Below are positions 32,348 through 42,967 of a stretch of 64,000 nucleotides of DNA, piece after piece (the first letter of the stretch is position 1; every line of letters starts with the position of its first letter). This DNA is from Aurantiochytrium sp. KH105 (lineage: Eukaryota > Sar > Bigyra > Thraustochytrida > Thraustochytriidae): the NCBI GenBank assembly GCA_003116975.1, contig BGKB01000067.1, positions 280,630 through 344,629 of the forward strand, in the 5' to 3' direction. A model generated the notes under the pieces. That model was given only the letters and a program-made list of their open reading frames with translations, was not told where the DNA came from and did no database searches. The translations under genes were made by a program, and so were the position numbers.

Positions 32348-32866
32348 TTAGTCCTGCTTCTCGCTGCTTTCTGCCGAGTCCTCTTCGTCCTCGTCCTCGT
32401 CATTTGGAGGACAGGCTTTGGGGAGTCTGGAAGAACGCGACACGGAAAACCGTTTGCGCATAGACTTGGGTCGTGCCTGCTTGGCAATGGAGAGACGCGC
32501 ACGTGGTTTGCCAGACTTTTTGCTGTCCTCGCGCGAGGAGGCATCATCGACGAACTTATCGACAAAGAATTCCATGGGAATCTCATCCCACGAATAGATC
32601 CTGCGCATCATACTGAGCTTGCCGTTCCAGACGCCGTCGGTGCTGCCGCCCGAGGCGACGGAGCCGACGGACGGCGCACGATCACGCTGGACGGACTTAC
32701 GGGGCTCGTGCTTGCCCTGCTCATATTCGAGTTCCTCGGCATCGTCTACGGCAATCTCCTCAATGAGTCCGGAATGTTGCGAGGGCGCATTGGCCTCTTC
32801 GTCGCGCGTCTTGATGCTCCTCCGCTTGGCGGAGATGCGCTTGAGCCTTGCCTTGGCTGCGAACAT
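32348..32866 (-). CDS. Unknown 172-residue charged protein
   Basis: Not recognised. The first ATG in frame is at 32866 (MFAAKARLKRISAKRRS); the frame continues upstream without an ATG. The product is highly charged and probably mostly disordered. It has a basic N-terminus, then an acidic stretch (IEEIAVDDAEELEYE), a central short hydrophobic motif MMRRIYSWDEIPMEFFVDKFVDD (split here as RRIYSWDEIP and MEFFVDKFVDD) that looks like a conserved peptide-binding element, a basic Lys/Arg/Ser region, and an acidic tail (NDEDEDEEDSAESSEKQD). The central motif next to Ser/Arg-rich flanks suggests a phospho-regulated adaptor, but nothing confirms it. Confidence 0.6.
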   Translation of the reverse strand: MFAAKARLKRISAKRRSIKTRDEEANAPSQHSGLIEEIAVDDAEELEYEQGKHEPRKSVQRDRAPSVGSVASGGSTDGVWNGKLSMMRRIYSWDEIPMEFFVDKFVDDASSREDSKKSGKPRARLSIAKQARPKSMRKRFSVSRSSRLPKACPPNDEDEDEEDSAESSEKQD

Positions 32867-35829
32867 TGTAATCCAAGCCTGGCAACGAGGCTCACTTAAT
32901 CCGGCTCCTTCCTGCCGCGCTGCTGCTCGTGCTCCAGGTCTGCTTGCCAGCGCCAACGTCGGCGACCTCTCGTCTGGTATTTAGGCTCGATCTCCCTCGC
33001 TGTTCGGTTCGACGGCGACTTTTCCGCGTCCGCTGCCGTTGGTCGCCCCGCGATGGTGCACCCAATGGCGGTGTCCTGTCCGGCTAGCTCGCTCGCAGCT
33101 CGCTCGCCCTCCCTCGCCGGCGCAGGTTCCCTCTCCCTGAACGGAGGCGGCTTTTTACCCGCCGAGGGCTAGTTCGCTCGCTCGCCCGCCGGGTCGATCG
33201 CGGCGCGTCGCGTCCGCGTCTGGCACGGCGCCGGGCGGGCGCAGGCGGAGAGCTGCCTCGCCGACGAGAGGCTCGAGCGCGCACGAGGTCCGCGCGTGGG
33301 TCTGTCCTCGCTGCGTTGGGCTTTGTGCTTTGGTTCGCAACGCCCCGATCTTCGATGGCGTCTTGCGGGGGCTGGCCGGTTCTTGCGAGCGAGCGAGGCC
33401 GCCGGTCCGGTCGGTGTGGCTCTGCGTCCGTCCCGCTCGCGGGCTGAGCGGGACGGATTCTCGAGGGCGGCGGGGTCGAAGTCGAGATCGCGACGGCGGC
33501 TCCAGCAGTGGCAGGCAGCGGCGGCGGCTGTAGCGGTTCTGGCGTCCCCGGGAAGGCGGCTTTTGCTTCTCCCGTCCCAGCCCGACCCGTCTGCTTCCTT
33601 CTTTCTTTCTTTCTTTCTTTTTCTTTTTTCCCCTCCTTCCTTTTTTCAAAGTTTTTCTTTTCTCTTTCTCTAGCGCTCGCCGCTGCTTGGGAACGATGGC
33701 GCCAACCTCCCTCCTCGCTGCCGACGAAGCCGACTCGACTCGCCGCGGACAGGTTGCTCAGCCCAAGAGCTCCCTCCTCTCCACTCCTCTCCTCTTCCGC
33801 GCCAGCCCTGGCGTCCGCGGTCCTGCTGCTTCTGCTCTGCCGCCGCGGGGTTTCCCGGGGCCGCAATTCCCTTTTTGCCTGCTTGCCAGCGGCGCTGTTC
33901 TCTCGCTCTGCTGCGTGCTTTGCAGCTTGCTTTTGCTTGCCTGCGTGCTTGCTGGTCCAGGCCGCCGCTCAATCGAGCCGAGGCTCGCAGTCCCTCGCCC
34001 CGGTCTGCTCCGCGCGCCGGCAGCGTGCGTGCGAGCGCGCGGCGAGCTGCAGGCGCTGCGCCGCTGAGGCTCTTGCCGTGTTGGCTGGCCTCCGGGTAGT
34101 CGAGCCGCGCGAGAGCGATGGCGGCGACGGCGAGGTCGAACGAGGTCTGCGGCGCGCGAGGCGCGGGCGGCGGGCGGCCGTTCGCGCGGAGCGGAGGGGC
34201 GGGCGCGCGCGCGGTGCTGGCCGGAAGAAGGGCGCGAGGTCAGGGCGAGGTGAGGTAGGCCGGCGAACGAACTGGCCACGTATACAGTAACAAGCCTTGC
34301 GCTGCAGGAACTGGAGCGGAGCTGCCAGCTCGCGAGGACCGAGCAGGCCGAAGCTGCGCGCGCGGCACGGCAAGCGCAGGCGAGCGAGCGAGCGGGCGGG
34401 CGGGCGGGCGAGCGTTCGCCGGGGGCTCCGTGGCGGCGGCGGCGGCGGCGGCGGCGGCACGGCGACAGCACGGCGCACGGGATTCAAAAAAATTCGAAAA
34501 TTCAATTCGAAAATGCGAAGAAATTTGAAAATTCGAAATTCAGGGAGCGCGGCAGCGACTGCGAGCAAGGCAGAGGAAGAGGCAGCGCAGACCAGCAAAG
34601 GAGCACGCGGACGACCGGCCAGCCAGCATGGCAGCCAGCAGCCGGGCGCAGACGAAAGAGGCAGGCAGGCCAGGGCGGCCGGCCAGGACGGGCGCGCGAG
34701 CAGTCTCCGTCCCCCTCGCTCGCTTCCTGCAGCGGCAGGACGGAGGAGGAGGAGCCGTGGCGCACCGCCGCCGAGGTGTGGTGGAAGGTCGGGCTCCAGG
34801 AAGCACCGCTGGAGCAGAGCTCGCGTCCCTTTTTCACCACTAAACCTTGCCGCCTCGCGCTCTCGGGCACGCACGGGGAGGAGGAGGAGGAGGACCAGGG
34901 CACCGCGGACACGGGGACTGGCGGGCGCCGCGGGAGCCGCACGCAGGGCTGGCGGCGGACAGGATGCCCTGGCACGTCGCCCAAGGTGAGAACGAACGAA
35001 CGAACGAACGATCGAACACCTACACCTGCCTGTCTCCGAGCGAGCAAGGCAAGGACACTTTGCATCCTTTCGCCCCTTTGTCACACACCCTTTATGCTTT
35101 GTTTTTACCGTCCTGGGCAGGCCCACCGCGCGTGCAGCGCAGGCCTCGCGGCGCAGACGCACCGCAGGCCGTGAGAGGCTTGCTGACAGAGGCTATCCAT
35201 GTTGGTGCTTGCCGAGCGGCCGTCCGCGCGGGCCTGCCTGCCTGCACGGGCCGTGGAAAACAGGCGACGTTTCTTTCGGAGTTCCGCGTGACGGCCCGGG
35301 CTCGTGGGCCGGTTGGGCGGCTGAGGGTCGGGCGTAACAAGGCTTCGTCTCGCCAACAAAGTTGGCATTTTTTGGAGAAGCTGGCGGGGTGGCAGGCAAG
35401 CAAGCAAGCAAGCAAGCAAGCAATAACAACAATAGGAGCAAGTGGTCGAGCAACAAACAGCCAGTCAGTCCTCGCTCGGCCAGCGAGCGGCTCGAGGAGC
35501 ACACACGCAGCCATTCTGATCGTAAAAGTCAAGCCAGCCGGAAAGGACAAAAGTAGCGCAGGCTCGCGCTCGCTCCATGATGCACCCACCTTTCACCTTT
35601 CCTTTCCGGCCGCTCACCCGTCATGGCCGCTCCACTGCCAGCCAAGCCACCAGCCGGCCGCACGACGTCGTGTGCTAGCTTCCCTTCGTCAGATTGATTG
35701 GTTGTTGGCGTAGACAGCTCGCTCAATGATGTGCAAAGAGTGTGAAGAGGAGGCCTGGCCTGGCATCGCGCACCCCATCGCGTTCCATCATCGCAAAGCC
35801 TTCTCGCAACAGCGTCGAGCATGGCTTTG

Positions 35830-36209
35830 CTGCAGGCAGCTGCAGCTCGCAGCGCACAGCCACAGCTTGCTGGCTGCAGTGCAAAATCACCAGCTGCAGG
35901 CAGAAAGGATAGCTGCAGGGCAGGGCCGAATGGCGGATCGGATCGGATTGGATCGAATCGATTGAGGCTTCATCGCTGCAGCTGCAGCAACCAGCGAGAA
36001 GGCAGGCAAGATGCGGACCGGCCCTGGGCAAGAGCTAGAACGCTTTCCGCCAGCAGGCAACTGCAGCAGCTCTCAGCATTAGCAGCAGCCAGCTGCAGGC
36101 AGTTTCTCGCGCGCTCCCAATCTCGTCCTTCATTCTTCGCTGCGACAGGGCGAGTTGCGGGAAAGATTCCTGGCGTCAATGGGGCCGCCGCCAGCAGCCA
36201 CACCTGCAG
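35830..36209. repeat. Cluster of ten CTGCAG palindromes
   Basis: CTGCAG occurs at 35830, 35840, 35874, 35894, 35913, 35976, 35982, 36061, 36093 and 36204, often as AGCTGCAGGCAG. The units are dispersed rather than tandem. No coding role is evident. Confidence 0.8.
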
Positions 36210-36966
36210 CTGCTAATGAGTACTAGCACACGGGCGCGATTGTGGTGGCCGCTCCGCTGCCGGCAGCCAGTAAGGCGAGGCACAGGAGCCACGCTGACGG
36301 GGAGATGAACTCCTGCGAGAAAAGGACCATGTGCCGGCGACAACGACCATGGGGACTGCGACTAATGCGAGTGCCGAGTCGCAGGTCAGACGCCGGCACG
36401 CTCGGCGAACCAGAGAAAGAAACCAGAGTCGCCATCTGAGGAATCGTATCAGCAGCAGCTGGACGAGATTCGCTGCGCTGTCTTTGAGAAAGGAATTCGG
36501 CGTTTGCCAGGCAGCCTGCCACTCTGAATCATCGCGCGCACGTGCGTCGTGACGCCACGATGGCGAGTGCCGCCAGCCAGGTGGCCGCTTCCGCTCTCAG
36601 CAGCAGTGGCAGCAGCAGTGGCAGCAGTACCTGCAGAGAGAAGCACTTGTCTTCGCAGTGGAGCGCAAGTTAGATCCGTCTGTCGTCACTTTCCGTGGCG
36701 GCTGCGGCAGGCCGAGAAAGATGCATGCAGCGTTCGTATGCCTATGAGAAGTACTGCCAGCTGATGCAGGATGCAAAAGAACAAGAGAGACCGAGATGGG
36801 AGAAGGTGGGTTGAGCAAGGCATTCGTCGACTTCTAGTGGGCATTCACTGAGAGCCTCACTCGGCAACCAAAATGAAAAAGGTTCGCACACTCAAATGTG
36901 GTGTAGTAGTACTGTAAACAATAGTTGAGAGACGCAATGTCAATTGATCTGAACCCTAATGATATG

Positions 36967-37095
36967 CATAGAGTCCAGTATGCTAGATGGCGGCCAAGAT
37001 TGTTTCGTCATTCATTCATTCATTCATTCATTCATTCATTCATTCATTCATAGAGTCCAGTATACTAGACGGCAGCCAAGATTGATACGTCATTC
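36967..37095. repeat. CATT microsatellite flanked by a 47-bp direct repeat
   Basis: A block starting CATAGAGTCCAGTATGCTAG (36967-37013) recurs with four to six changes at 37049-37095. The roughly 40-bp CATT array fills the gap. Period 82 bp. Confidence 0.9.
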
Positions 37096-37107
37096 CCTCC
37101 GGGCCAA

Positions 37108-38592
37108 CTATGGCTGCACGGGCTTGGCGAAGCGAGCACAGAAACCGAGAATCTCCTGCAATGAAAAGAGTTGCTGCTGCTCGCCAGATTCAAGGTGTTT
37201 GACTGTGAGGCAAAGATCGCCCGACGCGGCTTCCTCAGCACCAATGAAACCAATAAAGTCAGCATTCGCGCGCTCTGCACCTCGAAAGGCCTTGCGCAGC
37301 GCGGATCGCATTCCGTTTGGAGCATCGAGACCCTCGAGCCACGTATGCACCACAAGCCCAGGTGAGGCTCGTCGAAGCGTCGCCGCCAGCGTGCGAATTC
37401 GCCCGTGAATGGTGCTCGCCTGTTCGTCGCGCTCAACAATTGGAGCCAGAAAAACTACTGGAGGAGACTCCATGCCGCCTGCAGGTAGCGCCAGCCGTGC
37501 GCGCTCCAATACAAGACGCTCTACACCTGCTGCCCATCCAATGCCGGGCACCTCATCTTTAAAACCAAGCGTGCTGGAAAGACCGTCATACCGGCCACCA
37601 GCAAGAATCGCCGATGGTCGCTGTGCCGCGTGCGCTGGCACTACAAACTCAAATATGGTATGCGTATAATAGTCGAGCCCCCGCACCAGGAGCGGATCGA
37701 TCTCAAAGTCAATACCCACCTGGGTCAGGCCCTCCTTGACAACGTCGAATCGTCGCCTCGCATCTTCGGTCAAGCATGCCTCCAAGAGTGGTGCTGAGCG
37801 AACAGCCTCCATGTCTGCCTCGTCCTTGGAGTCAAGCACGCGAAGATACCGTCCCTCGCTCACTCGGCGCTCGCTATCAGCCGAAAGACTGCCCTTGAAC
37901 TTGTCCAGATGAGCCCCAAGTTCACGTTGGTACGCCTCGCGGCTCTCATGGTCTCCTAGAGAATTGACCAAGAGCCTCGTCTCGGGCGCTGTCTCGATGC
38001 CGAGCAAACCGAGACGCTCCAAGAATAATGCACCGGCCTCAATGACTTCGACATCAGCACTGGGGCCAGAGGCGCCCAAGACCTCCACGCCCAATTGGGT
38101 AAATTGCCGCTGCCGGCCGTGCTGCGGACGCTCGTAGCGGAACATGGGGCCACAGTAAAAGAGTTTCTGCAATGATGTCACGTCTTTGCGCGAGAGCGCA
38201 GCGCGGCAGACGCCCGCCGTGCCTTCGGGCCGGAGTGTCAATGAGTTGCCAGACCGGTCCTCGAAGGTGTACATTTCCTTGCTCACCACGTCGGACCCTG
38301 CGCCAAGAGATCGCGCAAAGAGATCGGTGAACTCAAAGACTGGCGTGCGGATCTCCTCAAAGCCGGCGACTTGCGCGATCGCCCGGCCTTCGCGCTCCAC
38401 CAGCGCGTGATCAGCGCACTCGGCGCCGCAGACGTCCATGGTCCCTCTGGGTCGCGAGAGCCGCTGCCGCTTTTTCGAGGCCAGACCACGCACGCGGTTG
38501 CCTGTCCATGGGCTCCGTCCGCTACCGCACGCTGCCCATGCCGCCTCGCCCAGCACGGCGCCGCGCGAGACCATCTCTTGCTTGCGCATCAT
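37108..38592 (-). CDS. Histidyl-tRNA synthetase, bacterial/organellar type
   Basis: Charges tRNA-His. 494 residues from the ATG at 38592 (alternatives 38589 and 38574). The N-terminal ~50 residues are basic with few acids (VRGLASKKRQRLSRPRGTMD), consistent with an organellar targeting peptide before the catalytic core. Class II motifs: motif 1 region RGTMDVCGAE and IRTPVFEFTDLF; motif 2 MFRYERPQHGRQRQFTQLG; HisA signature LVRGLDYYTHTIFEF; motif 3 GGRYDGL with GIGWAAGVERL. An anticodon-binding domain follows from about residue 395 to the end. The length and the HGRQRQF form are those of bacterial HisS rather than the cytosolic eukaryotic enzyme, so a mitochondrial role is likely; a separate cytosolic gene should exist elsewhere. 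Confidence 0.93.
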   Translation of the reverse strand: MMRKQEMVSRGAVLGEAAWAACGSGRSPWTGNRVRGLASKKRQRLSRPRGTMDVCGAECADHALVEREGRAIAQVAGFEEIRTPVFEFTDLFARSLGAGSDVVSKEMYTFEDRSGNSLTLRPEGTAGVCRAALSRKDVTSLQKLFYCGPMFRYERPQHGRQRQFTQLGVEVLGASGPSADVEVIEAGALFLERLGLLGIETAPETRLLVNSLGDHESREAYQRELGAHLDKFKGSLSADSERRVSEGRYLRVLDSKDEADMEAVRSAPLLEACLTEDARRRFDVVKEGLTQVGIDFEIDPLLVRGLDYYTHTIFEFVVPAHAAQRPSAILAGGRYDGLSSTLGFKDEVPGIGWAAGVERLVLERARLALPAGGMESPPVVFLAPIVERDEQASTIHGRIRTLAATLRRASPGLVVHTWLEGLDAPNGMRSALRKAFRGAERANADFIGFIGAEEAASGDLCLTVKHLESGEQQQLFSLQEILGFCARFAKPVQP

Positions 38593-39176
38593 CGCAAGCT
38601 CCAATGCTTGCTTGCTTGCTTGTTTTGGTTTTGTTTTTTTTCTTTTGATTACTTTTGATCAAATTGCTTTTGATCAAATTGCTTTTGATTGCTTACCTTG
38701 CTTGCTTGCTTATTTGCTTGCTTTCTTTTTGACTAGCCAGAGATCACACGTGACTGACATGACCATTTATGGAAATGCTCGGAATCCAAGCAAGCAAGGG
38801 ATCGTAGTTCAGGTATAGTCAAAGCTGATACTGCGGACACAATGATATGATGACGACTCTTTACAAACGAAGTACCATTCTCGATCCGTGAGAAAGTCTA
38901 GAGCTTCTCCAGGATTCTCCAATTCTTTCGCGCATTTATGTCGAGCAGCAAACGCCACGCGTCGTCCAAGCTCCCTTTTTTCTTTCTAAAGACGCCGGAG
39001 ACAAAAGTAAGTATTCGACGTCGCGTTTCTGTAGTCTTCGTCGTCATCCAAGAAGCGGTAGCCAATCAGAAAATGGAATTATAAAAAGAACTTCAATTTG
39101 ATGAGGACCTCCGGCCAGCCAGAGAGCATGTGCCAATACGCAAGGTGGAGAAGAAATGGGATCATATGCAATGTCT
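38593..39176. other. AT-rich spacer with CTTG repeats
   Basis: Holds a GCTT array just upstream of the HisRS start (about 38608-38624), TTTTGATCAAATTGC repeated near 38653-38690, and another CTTG run at 38697-38720. No gene seen. Confidence 0.5.
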
Positions 39177-39990
39177 TTACTTGGCCTTGGTCTCGGCAAC
39201 CTGCGTGTAGAGCGTGTTGTAACGCTTTTGCAGGGTCCGGAAGCGGTGCAAGAGGATCCACAGACCCGCCGAGCATCCGGTGATCCAGAGGTTTCGCTCG
39301 GCTGCGCAATAATAGTCCGTCGCCCATTTTCATCGCCAAGACGAAAGGATGAAATTCGATGATTTGTCAGTCAACACATGTCAGCCCAAGGAAGAAGAAA
39401 AAGAAGAACAAGAGGCGAATCGAAACGTACCTGCGAGGAGGCGCACCCGCTGCTCCAGAGCAATGCCGCCCTTGTGCTTGGCCGACACGTAGTCCTTGCG
39501 AGAGTTCTCCATGATGAAGACGGCGTATGCAAAGGCTGCCAGCGACACAAGCAAGTTGATCCAAAAGAGCGAAAGGTTCACATACGGATGCGGGCGCAAG
39601 TAGAGCACCCTGTCAGTGATGGTCACCAGCACATTCTGTGCCTTGTTCGGCAGTGGCAGCAACAGCAGCACCAGCATAACGCCGGGTACCACCATGGTAA
39701 AGACGAAAAACTGCTCGACAATCATCGTCACGATCTCGCGGTCAGCCTTCCGTGTCCTCGCTCTCCGGCTCCCGTCTCGGCGCTGCCGCACGGGGCTCCT
39801 TGCGGGTCTGCCCGCGCGCACTCGGCCCGTACGAAGCCGCTCTCGCGCTGAGGCTCAAGGTCCGCATGACTGAGGTCGCCATCCCACCCTCGTTGCTCGC
39901 GACGACCTTCCTTTCGCGGGCCGCCGCCGGCGCGGAGCCTCGTTCCCGCGTCCGCGTCCGCGAGCGACGTACCTTGACGAGCGACATCAT
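39177..39990 (-). CDS. BAP29/BAP31-like ER membrane protein, three exons
   Basis: ER membrane chaperone/sorting protein of the BAP31 (yeast Yet1/Yet3) family. Model: 39973-39990, 39431-39734, 39177-39301, 148 residues. Exon 1 is only 18 nt (MMSLVK). Donors are both GTACGT; acceptors CGCGAG and GCGCAG. Three hydrophobic helices: about 9-34 (VEQFFVFTMVVPGVMLVLLLL), 56-80 (YVNLSLFWINLLVSLAAFAYAVF, given here only in part) and 112-130. The family's hallmark RNLYI-type motif appears after splicing as AERNLWITGCSAGLWILLHR. The long C-terminal coiled coil of animal BAP31 is missing: the protein stops 20 residues after the third helix with TKAK, not a clear dilysine signal. The family call rests on helix layout and the ERNLWITG motif. 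Confidence 0.72.
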
Positions 39991-40282
39991 CGTGGCTTCT
40001 GCGCGCAGCGGGCGGGCTTCGCGTCGAGGAGAGTATCTCTAGCGGTCGTTCGGGGTCTGTCTGCGACTCGCAGCAGAGCAAGATACTTTCGAGCCCAGGG
40101 CTTCCACGATACGATAGATACCAAACCATCCGAAGCAGACGCGCGAGGCGCCCACGTGGCGGCACCAGACCCGCGACCGCGAGGCTCTCGACCGGCTGGC
40201 TCTGCCGCCGAGCCTTTCGGAGGAGCTTCGCGCGCTCGAGGCGCGCCAGGAGACAAGTTGAAGACCGGACGAAGGAAAGAGC
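39991..40282. promoter_or_regulatory. Short bidirectional promoter region
   Basis: Only 292 bp separate the start codons of the BAP31-like (-) and PPCDC (+) genes, so both promoters must lie here or overlap the first exons. No TATA-like element stands out. Confidence 0.5.
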
Positions 40283-41330
40283 ATGGCGCAGGAAAGCGCA
40301 CGGAGACCTCGCGTGCTTGTGGGAGCCTGCGGGTCAGTAGCTGTCGTCAAGGTTCCGGAGATCGTCTCGCGGCTCGTAAAGGAACATGACGCTGATGTAA
40401 GTGGTGTCTTTCCGCATTGACTTCGCTTGCTTGCTTGCTTGCTTGCTCGAAGCGAGCCAGAGGGTGTTTTTGCCGCGACTGACTGACTGACTGACTGACT
40501 GACTGACGAACGAAAGCATTTGCATTTGTTGACGGCCAAAGGTACGCGTCGTGTGGACCGGAAATGCCTGCCGCTTTGACGAAGCTGCCGCCAACTACAA
40601 TGCAGAGACAAAGGCAAGTCTCAAGGATTTAATCTCTAGCGACAAGGTCCAATCGCTCGTTGACGATGACGAATGGAACTACAAACACGTCGGCAAAGAC
40701 CCTGTCGTTCACATCGAGGTACGTGCAATGTGGACTCAAATAATAACAAAGGGCTAGTGTTGCTTGCATACCTTCTCTTCTTCATCCTCTTCCTTCTTTG
40801 CGCATCGCTCGCAACAATCGTGGACGACTGACTTGGGCAGACGCAAACTGACTTTGCTTGGCTCTCCAGTTGCGGAAATGGGCAGACGTTTTCCTCATCG
40901 CACCGCTCTCGGCGAATTCGCTTGCAAAGATTTCGCATGGGCTCTGCGACAATCTTTTGACGAGCGTGGCGCGCGCTTGGGACTACAGCAAACCGATGCT
41001 CGTTGCACCTGCCATGAACACATTTATGTGGGACCATCCGCTCACAAGCGAGCAACTCGGGAAATTGAGGTCCTTTGGCGCGGGTATCGTGAGCCCCGTC
41101 AGCAAGACTCTCGCCTGCGGCGATACTGGTACGTGATTTCTCTCGTTCTCTCTTTTCCTCGATGTTTTGCACGCGCTTGTCGCAATTCATTTTTTCTTTC
41201 TCCAAAAGCCCTCCGATCTAACTCGTTCTTTCTTTCTTTTTTCTGTGTGTGTGTGTGTCTCGCTTAAACAGGCTCTGGCGCCTTGGCTCCGGTGGATCAA
41301 ATTCTTGCTGCGGTCAAGGAGAGCCTCTGA
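40283..41330 (+). CDS. Phosphopantothenoylcysteine decarboxylase, four exons
   Basis: FMN flavoprotein of coenzyme A synthesis: converts phosphopantothenoylcysteine to phosphopantetheine. Model: 40283-40396, 40542-40718, 40870-41128, 41272-41330; 202 residues, normal for the family. Donors are GTAAGT, GTACGT, GTACGT; acceptors CAAAG, TCCAG, AACAG. Motifs: N-terminal VLVGACGSVAVVK; catalytic His in PVVHIELRKWAD; flavin-binding IAPLSANSLAKI and GLCDNLLT; the substrate clamp VAPAMNTFMWDHPLT; and the ACGDTG|SG loop with the catalytic Cys, which only the last splice completes. Intron 1 carries GCTT and GACT arrays and intron 3 a TG run. Conservation across all four exons makes the model secure. 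Confidence 0.96.
40425..40507. repeat. CTTG and GACT arrays inside PPCDC intron 1
   Basis: About six CTTG units at 40425-40447 and seven to eight GACT units at 40477-40507, both within the first intron. Confidence 0.9.
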
Positions 41331-41980
41331 TGTCTACAGTTTAGTTTAGCTTTGTTGACGAATTACCGTTTTTTCCCATTGTGCAAGCAAGTCACCCAAA
41401 ATTCTGCGATTCTTTATACTACCAGCCTGCAGACGGCCGCGCGAAATGCGCAAGCTGGAGCATACGCTCTGTCTCCGCTGCCCCTTTTACGTAGACTTGC
41501 TCTCGTACTGGCGCAGATTTTACATCCATCCTCGCGTTTACCTATTTTCATTGCCTTCTCTTTTGTTCAAGTTTTTTTTTTTGTAAACTAGAATTAAGAG
41601 CCTCAGGGGCTCCAGAATCTATCGCGACAGCCGCCGCTGCCTCGAGCAGCCAAACCTTGACAAACAAAGTCGAGCCCGCATCCGCTGTCCGTCCGCGCGC
41701 CGGCAGAGCACGCGTGGGCCCCGAGACGCACCGCGGCGGCCGTCCGCCCGCCGTCCGCGCACGCGCCGAGACGCGCGTTGCCCGCGACCGCGGCGCTTCT
41801 CCCGCCCGCTCATAGCGGCGAGAGACCGCGGTGGACGTTGCGCCACGTGGACGCAGCCGCTGTAAAGCTCGGCGACGCGCGCGCGCGCGCGCGCCCAGAT
41901 ACGAGAGAAGGAGCAGCCTTGCGGCGCGACGCAAGAGCAGACCGCGTACCTCGGCCAGCGACGTGCAGAAAGACGCAACG
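41331..41980. other. Spacer upstream of SEC13
   Basis: AT-rich 3' flank of PPCDC, then very GC-rich DNA with a GC dinucleotide run at about 41877-41892. No gene seen. Confidence 0.5.
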
Positions 41981-42934
41981 ATGGCGACCCCACTCCTCGA
42001 CATTGATACCCAGCATGTGGAGATGATCCATGATGCGCAGCTCGACTACTACGCCAAGCGATTGGCGACGTGCTCTTCGGACAGCACAATCAAGGTGTAT
42101 GATATCCAAGGCGACCAGCAGTACCACTACCTGGCGGACCTCAAGGGCCACGATGGCCCCGTATGGGAGGTGGAGTGGGCGCACCCCAAGTTTGGCGTGG
42201 TCCTCGCCTCGTGCTCTTTCGATGGCAAGACGATTGTCCACCGCGAACAACCTGCTGGTCAGTGGCAGCACATTTACACGTACCCGGAGAGCACGGCTTC
42301 GATGAACTCGCTGGCATGGGCGCCGCACGAGTATGACCTTTGCCTGGCGTGCGTGAGCTCGGACGGCAAGCTCATCATTCTGCGGCACTCGGAGAACGAC
42401 CGCTGGGTCGCTAAAGAACACAATGTGCCAAGCCAACTTGGCCTCAACGCCGTCTCCTGGGCGCCCTACGGCGCGAGCTCTTCCAAGGAGCGCAGGCTCG
42501 TCACTGGCGGTTGTGATAATCTTGTGCGCATTTGGGTCTTTGACGAGAAGATGGAGGGCCACGAGGAGGAGGTCCTCCAGGAGGACATGCACACTGACTG
42601 GGTTCGTGATGTTGCCTGGGCTCCTAGCATTGGCCTCCCTTGCAACACAATTGCTAGCTGCTCCGAGGACGGCAAGGTTGTCGTCTGGACCCAGAGTGAA
42701 AGCGGCGCGCCGTGGAAGCCTTGCGTTGTCCGCGAGCCCTCGGACACGCCTGCCTGGCGGGTTTCGTGGTCTATGACCGGTAGTGTGCTGGCCATCTCAT
42801 CAGGAGATTCCGAGGTCACCCTTTGGAAGGAGGCTGCCGATGGCGAATGGGTGCAGATCAGCAACCTCAATGAGGCTGCTGCTGCACCGCAGGCCTCGTT
42901 GGATGCCTACGAGCAGCGTCCCGAAGATCTTTCT

Positions 42935-42967
<33 letters not shown>

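Larger units (their letters stand above)
32867..37107. other. 4.2-kb repeat-rich region without a defensible gene
   Basis: Very GC-rich to 35 kb, then CTGCAG-rich, then AT-richer near 36.8-37.1 kb. Tracts: TTTC near 33600-33620, GGGC near 34390-34410, GGC near 34433-34458, GAAC near 34991-35010, AAGC near 35396-35422, CATT at 37009-37050. A possible small spliced frame starts at ATG 34963 (MPWHVAQ then GTGAGA, acceptor GGGCAG near 35119), but no family supports it. Long ORFs elsewhere are low-complexity and mutually overlapping. Confidence 0.45.

Noticed and set aside
33084-35713. Several ORFs of 160-400 codons, both strands
   Set aside because: Low-complexity translation of simple repeats; no consistent frame and no family resemblance.
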